Source: Carallia brachiata (taxonomy: Eukaryota; Streptophyta; Magnoliopsida; Malpighiales; Rhizophoraceae). From it: DNA of 64,000 nt. The translations under genes and the position numbers were made by a program. Below, in pieces: positions 35,501-47,614 of the stretch (position 1 is the first letter of the stretch; the number at the start of each line of letters is the position of its first letter). Location of the stretch: the NCBI GenBank assembly GCA_021464245.1, contig JADCRB010000024.1, forward strand, positions 1,490,181-1,554,180, written 5' to 3'. The notes under the pieces were generated by a model. That model saw nothing but the letters and a program-made list of their open reading frames with translations, was not told the origin of the DNA and ran no database searches.

Positions 35501-36353
35501 AGTTAGAAACTTTTTAGATATGTGATATTTGGTTCGGGTTGTCTTAGTTTTGACTGATTTGTGTGATGCTGAGTCTCTGCATGGCAGGTACTGTTGTCGA
35601 CTCCAAGATCTGCCACCCAACTGAATTTGACTTCTATCTGTGTAGCCATGCTGGAATCCAGGTACCACCAAGTTTAGTTGCCAATGTTTTGATGGGCTCG
35701 AGTACTTGTTACATTTATTAATCTCTCAATATGGTGAACAGGGTACAAGCCGTCCAGCTCATTACCATGTGCTCTGGGACGAGAACAAGTTTACAGCTGA
35801 TGGGCTGCAGTCACTGACAAACAACCTTTGCTACACGTAAGTTCGTTGTCCTCTTGGAAGTATTTGATGTTTCTTACTTCATTGCGGAGTAGCACTCTTC
35901 AATAACTGCCAAATGATTTTTGGGCTAACTTGAGCTGTTAAAACTTAAAATTGTTTTGCAGGTATGCGAGGTGCACACGTTCTGTTTCCATTGGTTGGTT
36001 CTCCGCTTTCTTCCTCTCCCTCTCTTTCCCTTCCCCCCACCCCCCCTTCCCTTCTTCGGATAAGCAGTTGGTTTAAATATGTCTGCCACAAGAAAAAGTT
36101 TATTAAAATATCCAGTTCGTGATCTGCAGTGCCCCCTGCTTATTATGCTCATCTTGCTGCATTTCGGGCACGTTTCTATATGGAGCCTGAGACATCAGAC
36201 AGTGATACAGCCACAGGACGCGGAGGCATGGGTGGAGGTGGTGGTGCACGGGGCACTCGTGGACCTGGTGGTGCTGGTGCTGGTGCTGGTTCTGCTGTGA
36301 GACCCTTGCCGGCCCTGAAGGACAATGTGAAACGAGTTATGTTCTACTGCTAA
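29522..36353 (+). CDS. AGO1: ARGONAUTE 1 (AGO1), copy 2, conserved copy
   Basis: Same role and 21-exon structure as copy 1. Exons: 29522-30196, 30289-30497, 30645-30794, 30886-31019, 31163-31272, 31515-31621, 31717-31855, 31933-32049, 32693-32800, 32888-32959, 33717-33839, 33924-34089, 34242-34501, 34618-34760, 35020-35082, 35166-35229, 35354-35489, 35588-35661, 35742-35836, 35962-35993, 36130-36353. They sum to 3201 nt (1066 aa), in frame. The start MVRKRR and end VKRVMFYC are the family consensus. The catalytic set is D774, E815, D860, H1000. Residues that copy 1 changed (for example in [18 protein letters not shown] and [12 protein letters not shown]) are in the conserved state here. The N-terminus is Gly/Gln-rich, and the GC-AG intron is at 35083-35165. 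This is probably the main functional AGO1 at the locus. Confidence 0.96.
29886..29906 (+). promoter_or_regulatory. miR168 target site in AGO1 copy 2
   Basis: A 21-nt site with CCCGAGCTGCACCAAGCTA. Against remembered miR168 only positions 2, 14 and 20 mismatch, with no wobble at 6 or 8. It supports the usual miR168 feedback on AGO1. Confidence 0.85.
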
Positions 36354-36950
36354 GGGTGGTGCGACCCAGTCCGTTCCTTGTGCTTTTTCGGTTTTTGGTA
36401 CATGGGGGACTGTCCATTCCTAGTGTTCAGATTGTTATCAAAATTCTATTTTTAATTTATTTGTGGATCGTAAATTCGAATGCAGCCGATGCAAATAGTT
36501 TGCCTTGCGGCTCATTTATATTATCTCACTGTCATTCAAAGAAATGATCTTTGATGAGAACTGATGCATAGCATGGATGATTTTCTCGTTCTTCTTCTTT
36601 AAACAAGGTTCAGTTCTTTATTTATTTGTTTATCTATCCATTTATAATTTTAAGTTCTGAACATTTGATGTAATTCTCATCGAAGGAATTCATATATAAT
36701 TTTATCCTGAAAAGCTCAATGTGGGGCTATAAAAAGCAAAGCCTTAGCCGGACTCGGCCAGTGGATCGGTTTAACATTACAGCCATCTATTTTGGGTTTG
36801 AGTGAACATCACAACAAAATTAATTGACATTGTACATTCTTCTACAGTCCTATGATACGGAAAAGTGCTTGTGGACGTACGAACTAAAACAAAAATAAAA
36901 AAGAAAAAATAACTCGATGTATGGAGGCTCGTTGTGATGTGATGAGGGTG
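36354..36950 (+). other. 3' UTR and duplicated 3' flank of AGO1 copy 2
   Basis: Matches 7459-7800 and then directly 10313-10560 after copy 1, so the 2.5-kb block of copy 1 is missing here. Similarity ends at about 36950. Confidence 0.7.
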
Positions 36951-39900
36951 AAGAGGAGAGGAGCCAATCTACGGATGTCCAATGTAAAACAGTAACAGTT
37001 TTTAACTTTTTAACCAATGATACAAGATGATATCAAGAGACTTCTTATGGTCTGATTTTGGTATATGCATATTGTGATCAATGAAACTCTTGAAACTGTG
37101 GCCACTGGCCAAGCTTCAAGCAGCATTGATCATAGATACATGGCTGAGAGGTTTGCCTCCGCATTTCCAAAAGACACTGGTTATCAAAATTCCCCACAGA
37201 GGTCAGCTATCCCTCTCTCCCTCACACTCTTGCACTCTTATTTTTGTATGAAATGTATGCTTTTGACAAGGGACAAGATCCAGTGAAAGTGGGGCTGTTC
37301 TTCACCTGGCTCCCCACATACAATTCCACATGCTGACATTATAATACGACGTTTCCATTAAAGAAAGAGTTCAATTTCAATCAAAATCATTTGGCTTCTT
37401 TCTATTGCTTCTTTGTACAAGTAACACGACTTGAATGTCACGTTGGGATTTCTGTATTCATTTTTCTCTCAACAATCTTGCTTGCTTGTGAATTTCTGTA
37501 TTCTTATCCAATCATTAGGATGCTGCTGATGTAAACCAGAACTTATTGTTGGGAATTAACGCGTCACATCACATTAGGCAGATTTGACATTTTTTGTCTT
37601 TTTTTTTTTTTTTTTTTAGCTTCTGGGTGTGAAAACATATATCAACGCTGACCGCTCGAATTAAGTGTTTAATTCTCCACTACCAGATCACGCGACTGGT
37701 GGCACGAGTCTATCTACTTCCCGTGTACACAGAAACAGAAAATGTTGACTGCTTTTCGTCCAACCATTCGAAGAACTGTTCTACAGCGAAGACGTTATAA
37801 CAGCGAGTGAGGACGTGTAAGTTTCTGAATTTTTTCTTCTCATATCGGTTGCCACAATATTGTACTTGTAGGCTCCACACCGTCCCACGCACTTAAATGC
37901 GCACAAATGGCTCTGGTTTTCTTTGATTAAATATGAATATATATTTGTTTTTTTCTGGTCAAGTAGCCCCAATTGAGATTGGATTCAAGACTTTCAAGTT
38001 TGGAGATAATTTTAGTATTAATTAAATTATAGTAGATTAAGAGAATAATATAAACATCATAAAAACAAAAATCCTAAATCTTTTTAGATTTTTTTTTTCA
38101 ATAATTCTATATCTTATTTCATGTTGTTCATGTTACAAATTTTTTTAAAATATTTTGATCTAGTCCATTGGATGATGAACAATCAAACATTGAAAAAATT
38201 AATGGAATATCAAAATATGGATTTTTTTTTGTCCGAAACAAATTTAAGTATTTTCCATCGCAACATAGTCTTAGTCTTCTATTTTGACTCGGTACGTTAT
38301 AATTCATACAGGTGAGGCTCAATATCATGTAATTATGATAATTTTTATTTTGTTGGTTACATTATGATTGTAAAGCTAAGAAAGACGAATGAAGTTACTG
38401 GAATTTAAATATAGGATCGGAAGAAGTTTTAATAGAGTATCCCTACTTAGAAGCACAGGACAATAATGATAATTTTAATATGAAAGGAAACTCAAGTAAA
38501 AATAAGAAAAGTTACCCAAAAAACAAATGTTTTAAATCATATTGAAAAAACACATCTAAAAATGTCTAGGACAGAAAAATTTCTATATATGTAAGGTTTA
38601 CGGTTTACCATTTTTTTTTTTTTGGTCAACGGTTTGCTAGTATTCTAATAGTCTGAATCTTGACCGTTTAAATATGAACTCCATCCGAATATTTTAAACA
38701 GGTTTGGGATTTTAAATTTTTAAAAATGAGATTCAATAAAATATAACAAAAAAGTACAAAATTTTTATTTCTTTCATTCTTTATTTTCTATAATTACAAG
38801 GGAAGCTGCTGCAAGTTGAAAAAAAAAAAAGATTAAAAGTCCAATACAAGTCAAACACAATACTAAAAATTTCAACACAATATTCTAATCAATTATATTA
38901 TAAAAACCCTGCAAAATGATTAAAAGAAGCAATTGCACGAATATAAAAATGCAAAAAAAAAAATATTGGTCTAGGTACAAGTCTAAAATTCTAACGCATC
39001 GTCTTTCGCAACTAAATAATCAACTTGTGCTGGTATCGTACGTGAAGTGCATAATTTGACTTTTGACTGGGATGCAATACTGCAAAAATTGGATGCTAGC
39101 GCCGATGGTCAAGCCACGTGTGAATGAACAGAGTAAGGTGAAAGCAATGAAAACCAAAACAAAATTAATAATGATGCTAGCGCTGATGTAACGATTGCAT
39201 AAATTTTCATAATGATATTTTAATTTTTTATAATTTAAAAATATTTTTATATATTTTTATTTTTTTATCGTAAAAAATGTGAGTATCATTATAAAAACTT
39301 AAACTTTCATTGTATTGAGCAGAATTTATTCGACACTGTAATGGTGCTCAAACAAAATAGAGTATTAATTCATATACTTATTTTTGTATATTGATTATTG
39401 TATTAAATATAATAAAATTAATAATTTTTATAATAAAATTAATAAATTTTGTAATAAAATAAAAAATTATTATTTTTTATTATAAATATTATTAATTTTA
39501 TTATATTTAATATACTAATTAACATAAAAAAAAACTTAAAAATATTTTCCCCACGAGCGGCCATGGCGGAGCAAGGGAACAGCAGCTTAAATTGACCTTT
39601 ACAAGTCAATCCCTAAACGCCAGCCACTTACAGCCAAGTTGGCGTTTTGGATCACATTTCTAGTAGGGTTACATTCGGTGGTCCCACGTGATCATATAGT
39701 ATTTAAATATTATTTAATTTATATAATTAAATATATATTTTATGTAATTATAATAAAAAAATATAAATTAAAAAATAATGATATTTTTTATATTATTTTT
39801 TATTAATTTTATTATATAAAATATATCTTTTATTACATAAAATATAAGTATAGATATTATTTAACCATGGCCACCTATCTTTTTCGTTTCTAGTAAGTAA

Positions 39901-40519
39901 GGCTTAGCCGTAGTAGTAGACTGTAGTCGTCGCACGCAGTGGGAAATCGGATCTCGTTGCAATAATTATCGGCCAGCTTTTCACGCCTTTGGATGTGACA
40001 TGTTGCTAATGACAGCAACCCCTTTTAATACAAACTATACGGAATATAGTTTGTAATTTAATTAGAAGTGTCACGGAATATACGTACCATACGGAATATT
40101 TGATTAGAAGTGACATGTGTATACGTTTAAATTAAGTTAGATTTTCTCTCTAAGTTCGATTTTAATTTTAATATTAATAAATTTAATATTTAATAAATTA
40201 TGTTTATTATAAATTTTTATTTATTTAAAAATATATAATAATTAAAAAATATACATTAAATTATTACTTTCGATGATAAGTCAGTTATATTAAACTATTG
40301 TGGCTTTACCACATTTATGACAATAATTAGCCACCGTGATTCCAACGCCGACCCGTCTGTTGCGCCTTTGTTAGATCTGTTAGAAAAATTTTCGCTCGCC
40401 AACAATAAAATATCTCATCCTCAACCTTTTCATTTCAGATTCCCACTCCACTCCGAGGATTCCAGTTTCATTTGATCTCTCTTTGGATACCGTTTTGTCT
40501 GAACCAAAGAAACCAGGAG
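36951..40519. other. Intergenic between AGO1 copy 2 and the YSL gene
   Basis: Contains an exon-like island at 37065-37200, which I do not recognise. Its open frame reads TLETVATGQASSSIDHRYM and ends at a possible donor CAGAG|GTCAGC. The rest is AT-rich with small foldbacks (39200-39530 and 39678-39875). The last 150 bp should be the YSL promoter and 5' UTR, but no clear TATA box was read. Confidence 0.45.
39678..39875. mobile_element. Small foldback MITE-like element
   Basis: The ends GGTGGTCCCACG and CCATGGCCACC are inverted. The interior is AT-rich and nearly palindromic (TATATTTTATGTAATTA against ATTACATAAAATATAAG). No clear target duplicate. Confidence 0.5.
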
Positions 40520-43500
40520 ATGAAAGACCACGGAGAAGAGGAAGGAATTGAGAAGGGTCTTGATAATAATCTGGAAACGAAGAAACAGGAGCAAGAGAAG
40601 GGAGATGAAGGGTTGACAGTGGAGCAGATATTTGAGAGGCAGGAGGTGCCATCATGGCGGAAACAGCTGACGCTGAGGGCTTTTGTGGTCAGCTTTGTGC
40701 TGAGCATACTCTTCAGTTTCATAGTGATGAAGCTCAACCTCACCACTGGGATTATACCTTCACTCAACGTGTCTGCTGGCCTTCTGGGCTTCTTTTTTGT
40801 CAAGACTTGGACCACTTTCTTGGACAAGTGTGGCCTCTTGAAGCAGCCCTTTACCAGGCAAGAAAACACTGTCATCCAGACTTGTGTGGTTGCCTCCTCC
40901 GGCATTGCCTTCAGTGGTATATTATCTTCATCTCTCTTCTTATTATTTTTTCCCTTTTCCTTTCAGATCTTTAGTAATTGTGGGGTTTTGAGTTTTTCTT
41001 TTCTTTTTTTTTTTTTCTGGAGAGAAAAGAGAAGATTTCAAATTTTCTTGTTCCTGAAATCTGCAATCGAATCCAATCCAAGCAAACGAATAATTGGTTT
41101 TTTTTTTCGCTTTCAAGAATATGGAAAAGTTGTTTAATTTGTTTGGTTGGAACTCGTTTGATGCTCCTCAATTTGTACTTTTTATTTTGAAGCTGGCTAT
41201 CATTTCCATGTAGTTAATAAGAGGGAATTTTGTAACCATCATGATTAGTTTAGGGGATAAGGATTTTTTTAGTCCTAAACCTTTAGATTTTTTTATATTT
41301 GAGTCCTAAATTTTTTTAATATTTCATTTGAGTCCTAAATTTTTTGATTTTCTACCAAATTAGTCCTTCTGTTTAATAAAAGTGATCAATCTATTAAAAA
41401 ATAATTTTAACTTTACAAAAAATTATTTAAAAAAGAATAAATATATGAATTGAATGTTTTTTTTATAAAAAAATATATATGTTGCCTATTTAATTCGTAT
41501 ATTTGTTGATTAAAAAAATATTTAATATGCATATTTTGTTGATGAAAAAAATATTTAACTCATGTATTTAAACTTTTTTAAATGATTTTTATTAAATTAA
41601 ACTCACTTATTAATAGATTGACTACTTTTCGTAATTTAAAGGACTGATATAGTAAAAAATAAAAAGATTTAGGACTCAAATGAAATGTTAAAAAGGTTTA
41701 GGATTCAAACGTAAAAAATCTAAAGGTTTAGGACTTTAAAAATATTTATCCGATTAGTTTAGTGGTAAGGGTGAGTTTGAAATTGTGTGTTTTGTGGATT
41801 AAACGCATAATTTCAAGTTTGATTAATTCTCTTTTAGTACATTTTATGTTTTAAATTACTGCTGTGACTGTGAAGTACCGTAACACTGTAACTTACCTGA
41901 AAAGAGTCCTCCTCCTCAAAAGATAAGGAGACGTGTTTACTCACATGACCACATTAAATTACGTATGAGAAGGGTTTCGAAAAAGACAACCTACTACTAT
42001 AAGAAAAAAAAAAAAAAAAAAAAAAAGGAATTGGCCGCAACTCCAAACCTTGGAGAGTTTAGTAGTTCAAAAGGATTTGTGAGGTAAAAAGAATATGTAG
42101 ATGGGGTTCGTTGAGTTGTCGTGGTCAAAATTTGTTTGACTTTTCTTTTTTTGTTTTTGTCTTTAGCTTTCGTTTGAGTCTTGAGTGCGTGCCATTGTGG
42201 GGAAGCTGTCTCGTTTAACAACAAGGACACGATTATCTACTTCATTTATTATTACTCTGTGATAGCCAGTTGGTGTAAAACTTTTAAATTATCGTGTTGG
42301 ATTTGTCTATAGATTTTTTTAATATGAGATTTGTTATAAATAATTTTTTTTTTTACAGATATTAATTATAAATCAACATATCAATACTTTTTAATAATAT
42401 TTTTATAATATTTTTGACATTTAATTTTTTGACAACTAATTAATATCTGCTACATAAACAATAATTGTAAAAGAGAAGGTAAAAGTGACTGTTACTAGTA
42501 TTTTTCTTCTAATATAAGACATATGAGAAATTAAAAAAAAAAAAAGGGGAAATGGGTCGAAAGGAATCTTCTGGATTGGAATTGAAAGTGGATATCAATA
42601 TTTGTATTTTTATATCTTTTAAGTTTTTTTATATTTATATTTAAATTTTAAATTTTTTTAACATTTTATTTGAGTTCTAAATTTTTTAATTTTTTATAAA
42701 ATCAATTCCTCTATTTACTAAAAGTGATCAATCTATTAAAAAATAATTTAACTTTACAAAAAATTATTTAAAAAATATTAAATATATGAATTGAATAACT
42801 TTTTTATCAAAAATATACATATTATTTATTTAATTTATATATTTGTTGATTAAAAAAATATTTAACGTGTATATTTTGTTGATATAAAAAATATTTAATT
42901 CATGTATTTAATTTTTTTAAATAATTTTTATTAACTTAAACTTATTTATTAATCAATTGATCACTTTTTGTAATTTAAATGACTGATATAATATGAAATT
43001 AAAAAATTTAGAATTCAAATAAAATGTCAAAAAATTTAAAATTTAAATATAAAAAATTTAAAAATTTAAAATTAAAATATTGATGTTATTATTTTTCAAT
43101 TTTTAGACAATTGAATTGCTTCTTTGGGATGCGTTACTTTTAGCAAGATGAGCATCTGTTTTCGTGAACTGTGCTCCTCATTCCATCTCTTTTCCTTCTG
43201 TCAAATTCAAATCCGTCATTTTTTTATTTTTGTTTTTAATTTTTCGATCCCGAGTCAGCCCATGACATATGGATTACACTTAAAAGTCTGTAATTCATGA
43301 TTTATATTATCTTTATTTTTAATTTTTTAATTTTAATAGAGATTTACTGTCACTTCAAACTCTACAAGTTAAGTTGTATGATAAAGTTATTTTATTTTAA
43401 CTTATTGGAGACTTATAATGATTTTAAATTCTAAAACACGAGTTATATAAGCTTGAATTGTATCTCACTCATATATAGTTGTCTTTTAAACTGAATATTT

Positions 43501-46329
43501 TAAGTTTGAGTCTGAGCAGAACATATTATTAAAGAAATAAAAATAAAGTTAGGCTACCGTAACTTGGAGGGACACACAAGTTAGAGTCCCAGTGTAAATC
43601 TCATGCACTGAGATGCTTTTCATCCTCTAACAACGAACACTCTTCATTCCTTTTTCTGATAGAAAGAGTAGTATTACATGTGAGCGCCTGTCCTATAGAT
43701 GGCGGTGGTCGTTATTTGCTACGAAAGAGAGGATTTGGTAACGACTGACCATTGTGCTTCAGGAGACTCATTATTCTATACTGCCATGTAAATGCCAATA
43801 ATTCAGTACAAACTAAGATTTATTACTTAACTTATCTTATGCTTCTGGTCTTCTTATAACCTTGTGAAATAATTCTGACATTGCCATAATGTGCAATACA
43901 ATGTCAATTTTACAGAGGTCAGTTGAAAAATAAATGAAGGATGGCTATGTGATTGAACAAATGATTAATAGCAAATTTTGCTTGTTGCTTTTTTTGACTT
44001 GCGGATTATGCTGGTTTATCGTCCCGGTAGTCTGAGTGGATCTATTCAATACCTGAAATTCTTTTAATGAGCTGGCTTGAATGAGGAATGGTCCTATGCC
44101 CTGATGGTTATGTATGTTGTGGTGGTGCAAAATGTTCTCCATTCTATTATTTAAACTGATTTTCATTGAAAGTGTGATCATTTGTGTAAAATTAGGTGGC
44201 TTTGGAAGTTACCTCTTTGGAATGAGTGAAACTATTGCCAAACAATCAGGCAACGGCATTTATAAGAATCCACATTTGGCCTGGATGATTGGCTTTCTCT
44301 TTGTTGTTAGCTTCCTTGGTCTCTTCTCTGTGGTGCCCCTAAGAAAGGTACACTACACAGCCCCCTGTCCTGGAATCAGAAAGCTTTCTATTTGATAAGT
44401 CTCCTTGAATCTAAATTAATCATTCGATCAATGGGAATGATTTACCTTGTTCATGTTACATTTATTGCCGTCAGGTCATGATTATAGACTTCAAATTGAC
44501 TTATCCCAGCGGCACTGCAACAGCTCATCTGATCAATAGCTTTCACACTCCTGCAGGAGCCAAGCTGGCAAAGTAACGCTTTATAAGTGTTGATATAGAT
44601 TTAGCACACATGAAAATTTCAAGAAATAATTGTCTTTCTTGTTTGATCATTATAGGAAACAGGTGCGAACATTGGGCAAGTTCTTCTCTTTCAGCTTCTT
44701 GTGGGGATTTTTCCAATGGTTTTATACTGCTGGAGATGGTTGTGGATTTGCCAACTTCCCCTCGCTTGGGCTAAAAGCGTTTAAAAACAGGTCAGTACTT
44801 AACCCCTTCCCTTGTTGGGATTATATACACAATTTTTCATGACTTATGCTTCAAGTTTTTTCAAAATTTATCTCCTTAGCATTATCTGAACATGTTAAAT
44901 GTGCAGGTTTTACTTTGATTTCTCAACAACCTATGTTGGAGTTGGAATGATCTGCCCATACATCATTAACGTATCAGTGCTGCTTGGAGGAATCATTTCC
45001 TGGGGTCTCATGTGGCCTTTAATAGAGGAGAAAAAGGGTCATTGGTTTAGTGCAGAACTCCCCGCATCAAACCTGCATGGTCTGCAAGGTTACAAGGTAA
45101 GCTTACACTCAAGTGGTTGAAATCCTCTTACATAGTGTTAAGAGTGTTTCTGTCATCCTTTTGCAATCACGTAATCAGTTTGATGCTCACTGGCTCCAAT
45201 TTTCCAATGAACTCAGGTATTCATTGCTATTGCCATGATATTGGGTGACGGTTTTTACAACTTCTTCAAGGTGTTAAGCCGAACACTTTCTGCCTTGTTT
45301 TATCAACTTCGAGGGAGGGATAGAAGCAATGGCCTGCCTGTCGCTGACCATCCTTTGTCCTCTGATGCTTCTAAGCACTTGTATGATGAGCAACGGCGTA
45401 CCCAACTTTTTCTCAAAGATCAAATTCCGACATGGTTTGCTATTGCAGGCTATGTTGCAATTGCTGCCATCTCTACAGCCACTCTTCCTCATATTTTTCA
45501 CCAACTCAAATGGTATCACATATTGGTCATCTACATCTTCGCACCAACCTTGGCATTCTGCAATGCTTATGGGTGTGGACTAACTGATTGGTCCCTCGCA
45601 TCCACTTACGGGAAGCTTGCTATTTTCATAATTGGGGCGTGGGCGGGTGCCTTGCATGGTGGAGTTCTTGCAGGACTAGCAGCATGTGGGGTGATGATGA
45701 ACATCGTCTCCACGGCTTCTGACCTCACTCAAGATTTCAAGACTGGTTACTTGACCCTGTCTTCACCACGTTCCATGTTTGTGAGCCAAATAATTGGCAC
45801 TGCAATGGGCTGTGTAATTTCTCCTTGTGTCTTTTGGCTCTTCTACAAGGCCTTCAAGGATCTTGGGCATGAAGGAAGTGCATACCCCGCTCCTTATGCA
45901 GTTATCTATCGCAACATGGCTATATTGGGTGTGGAGGGCTTTTCAGCTCTACCGAAGAATTGCCTCTTGCTTTGTTATGTGTTCTTTGGTTCAGCCATTG
46001 TTATAAACTTGATCAGGGACTCGATGAGTAAGAAGTGGGCAAGGTACATTCCTCTTCCAATGGCAATGGCTATACCCTTCTATCTGGGCCCATACTTTGC
46101 TATTGATATGTGTGTGGGAAGCTTGATTCTATTTGTCTGGCAAAAGATCAACAAGGCAGAAGCCGATGCATTTGGGCCGGCAGTGGCTTCCGGTTTGATT
46201 TGTGGGGACGGAATATGGACTTTGCCGAGTTCCATACTCGCGCTGGCTGGTGTCAAACCTCCCATTTGCATGAAGTTTTTGTCGAGGGGAACAAATGACA
46301 GGGTGAATAAGTTCATAGGTGGCTCATAA
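40520..46329 (+). CDS. YSL7: Yellow stripe-like (YSL) metal-nicotianamine transporter, OPT family
   Basis: Proton-coupled oligopeptide-family transporter for metal-nicotianamine chelates, a multi-pass membrane protein. Exons: 40520-40916, 44196-44347, 44475-44572, 44656-44790, 44907-45096, 45217-46329. They sum to 2085 nt (694 aa), the usual YSL length. Typical family blocks are [23 protein letters not shown]-type [72 protein letters not shown] and [20 protein letters not shown]. It belongs to the YSL5/7/8 clade. The neighbourhood (AGO1, RHL1) argues for orthology to Arabidopsis YSL8, while the sequence reads closest to YSL7 from memory, so the number in the symbol is provisional. The ATG at 40520 starts a Glu/Lys-rich N-terminus. 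Intron 1 is 3279 bp and holds two foldback elements. Confidence 0.92.
41254..41751. mobile_element. Long palindromic element, family A, copy 2 (YSL intron 1)
   Basis: Starts GGGATAAGGATTTTTTTAGT and ends with the inverted equivalent. The inner arms AGTCCTAAACCTTTAGATTT and AAATCTAAAGGTTTAGGACT are perfect inverted repeats. It is flanked by the direct repeat GATTAGTTTAG at 41243-41253 and 41752-41762. About 498 bp with no coding capacity, consistent with a Mutator-like MITE. Confidence 0.88.
42591..43087. mobile_element. Long palindromic element, family A, copy 3 (YSL intron 1)
   Basis: Same internal words and order as copy 2 (for example AAAAGTGATCAATCTATTAAA and the mirrored end), with terminal GATATCAATATTT and its inverse. 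More diverged, and no target duplicate was readable. Confidence 0.75.
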
Positions 46330-47614
46330 TATTGGATTTCCATCTTAAAGTTGATTGTTTCATGAAACTCTACAGCTAAAATGCTCCTTAGGCATTGGTT
46401 TATGAAGTCTGTTCCAGGTTTGATTTGTCTGATACTATAGGTTATCACCTTATCTGCTATGTGAAGTAGTCTTCTCGCAATTGTCATTTCGAAATATGGG
46501 AAAATTTGTGTATGTACAATAATGAAGTGCATGCCTTGTTCATCATGCTTGGAGATTTCTTGCTTATTTTTTCTTGCCTAGTTTTCATAGGACAGTGAAA
46601 CATCTCTGTCAAGGAATTGCAAGAAAGAACGTCACAATGAATGGAGCTTAATGAATCAAATTTTGAGATTGAACGTGTCAGACCTTGTTGCGTTTTGACA
46701 AAATATGGGTGAGTAGTGAGTAATCTTCGCTTTCTTTTCAAATTCTGGCTTCACGTAAAGTTTTGTTATCAAGGCCCCTAGCTTTATGTGATCAATATCG
46801 CACTTCAACTGAAGACGATCAATTTCTTTCCGATGAATAACAAAGATGATCAGGCTGGCCTTTACTGATCTAACTCCCCCCGCGGGCTACCGGATCTAAT
46901 GCACCATTCTTTCGACTATTAAGAACAGTTTCGATGTGCTGGATTGTCTTTCGCTAGGAGCTTGGTCTGAGCCCTTATACCTTTAAAATGTTGGCCATAA
47001 ATGGGGGATAGTAAACCACTTGAAGTCTAATATGGCTGAAAAAATAGGCTGTTCTAGAAAACTATACGGTCAAACAAATGAATTTCGTTTTGAGTATAGT
47101 TGTTTTGAAGTTCGTGTACTTTGAGTCTCTAGTACATCAAGTTAAACTTCGAACAAATCTAACTCATCTAATTACGGATACATTAAATTTAAGATCTTAC
47201 AAGTTTTGGATTTGGGTTTTCGATTTTTTTGAATTTTTAGTGATTGACTACTTCAGTCAATGCAAGTTAAGTCAAATAGTTTTCCTCTAGAGTTAATCTG
47301 GTTGAATCAATTTTTGTCTCTTCTACATGCAAGTGTGGTTCGGTGGGCTTGAAGTTCGGCCCAATAGTCCTACATATATGTAGTTACATCAAATAGACTA
47401 GAGCTCAACGTGCCCAGTTAGCCACTCCAGCAAATTAGCTTGGCGGCATGTGATCAACGGTTGGCATTCAAACCAGCTCCGTTCATTTCCCTACACCTGA
47501 ATACAATTAGTTCATGATGTTCAAACAAATGATCGATTATGAGTCTTCAAATGTCAGTGTGCAATATCTAAGTTTCCTCTAATGTATTCCATCAAATCAG
47601 CTGCAGTTACGTTC
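46330..47614. other. 3' UTRs and spacer between convergent YSL and RHL1 genes
   Basis: The YSL (+) and RHL1 (-) stop codons face each other across 1285 bp. No further gene is supported, and short ORFs here (60-85 aa) are not convincing. Confidence 0.6.

Noticed and set aside
40472..40519. Upstream extension of the YSL protein from a TTG at 40472
   Set aside because: Not an ATG; the ATG at 40520 gives the usual acidic YSL N-terminus and family length.
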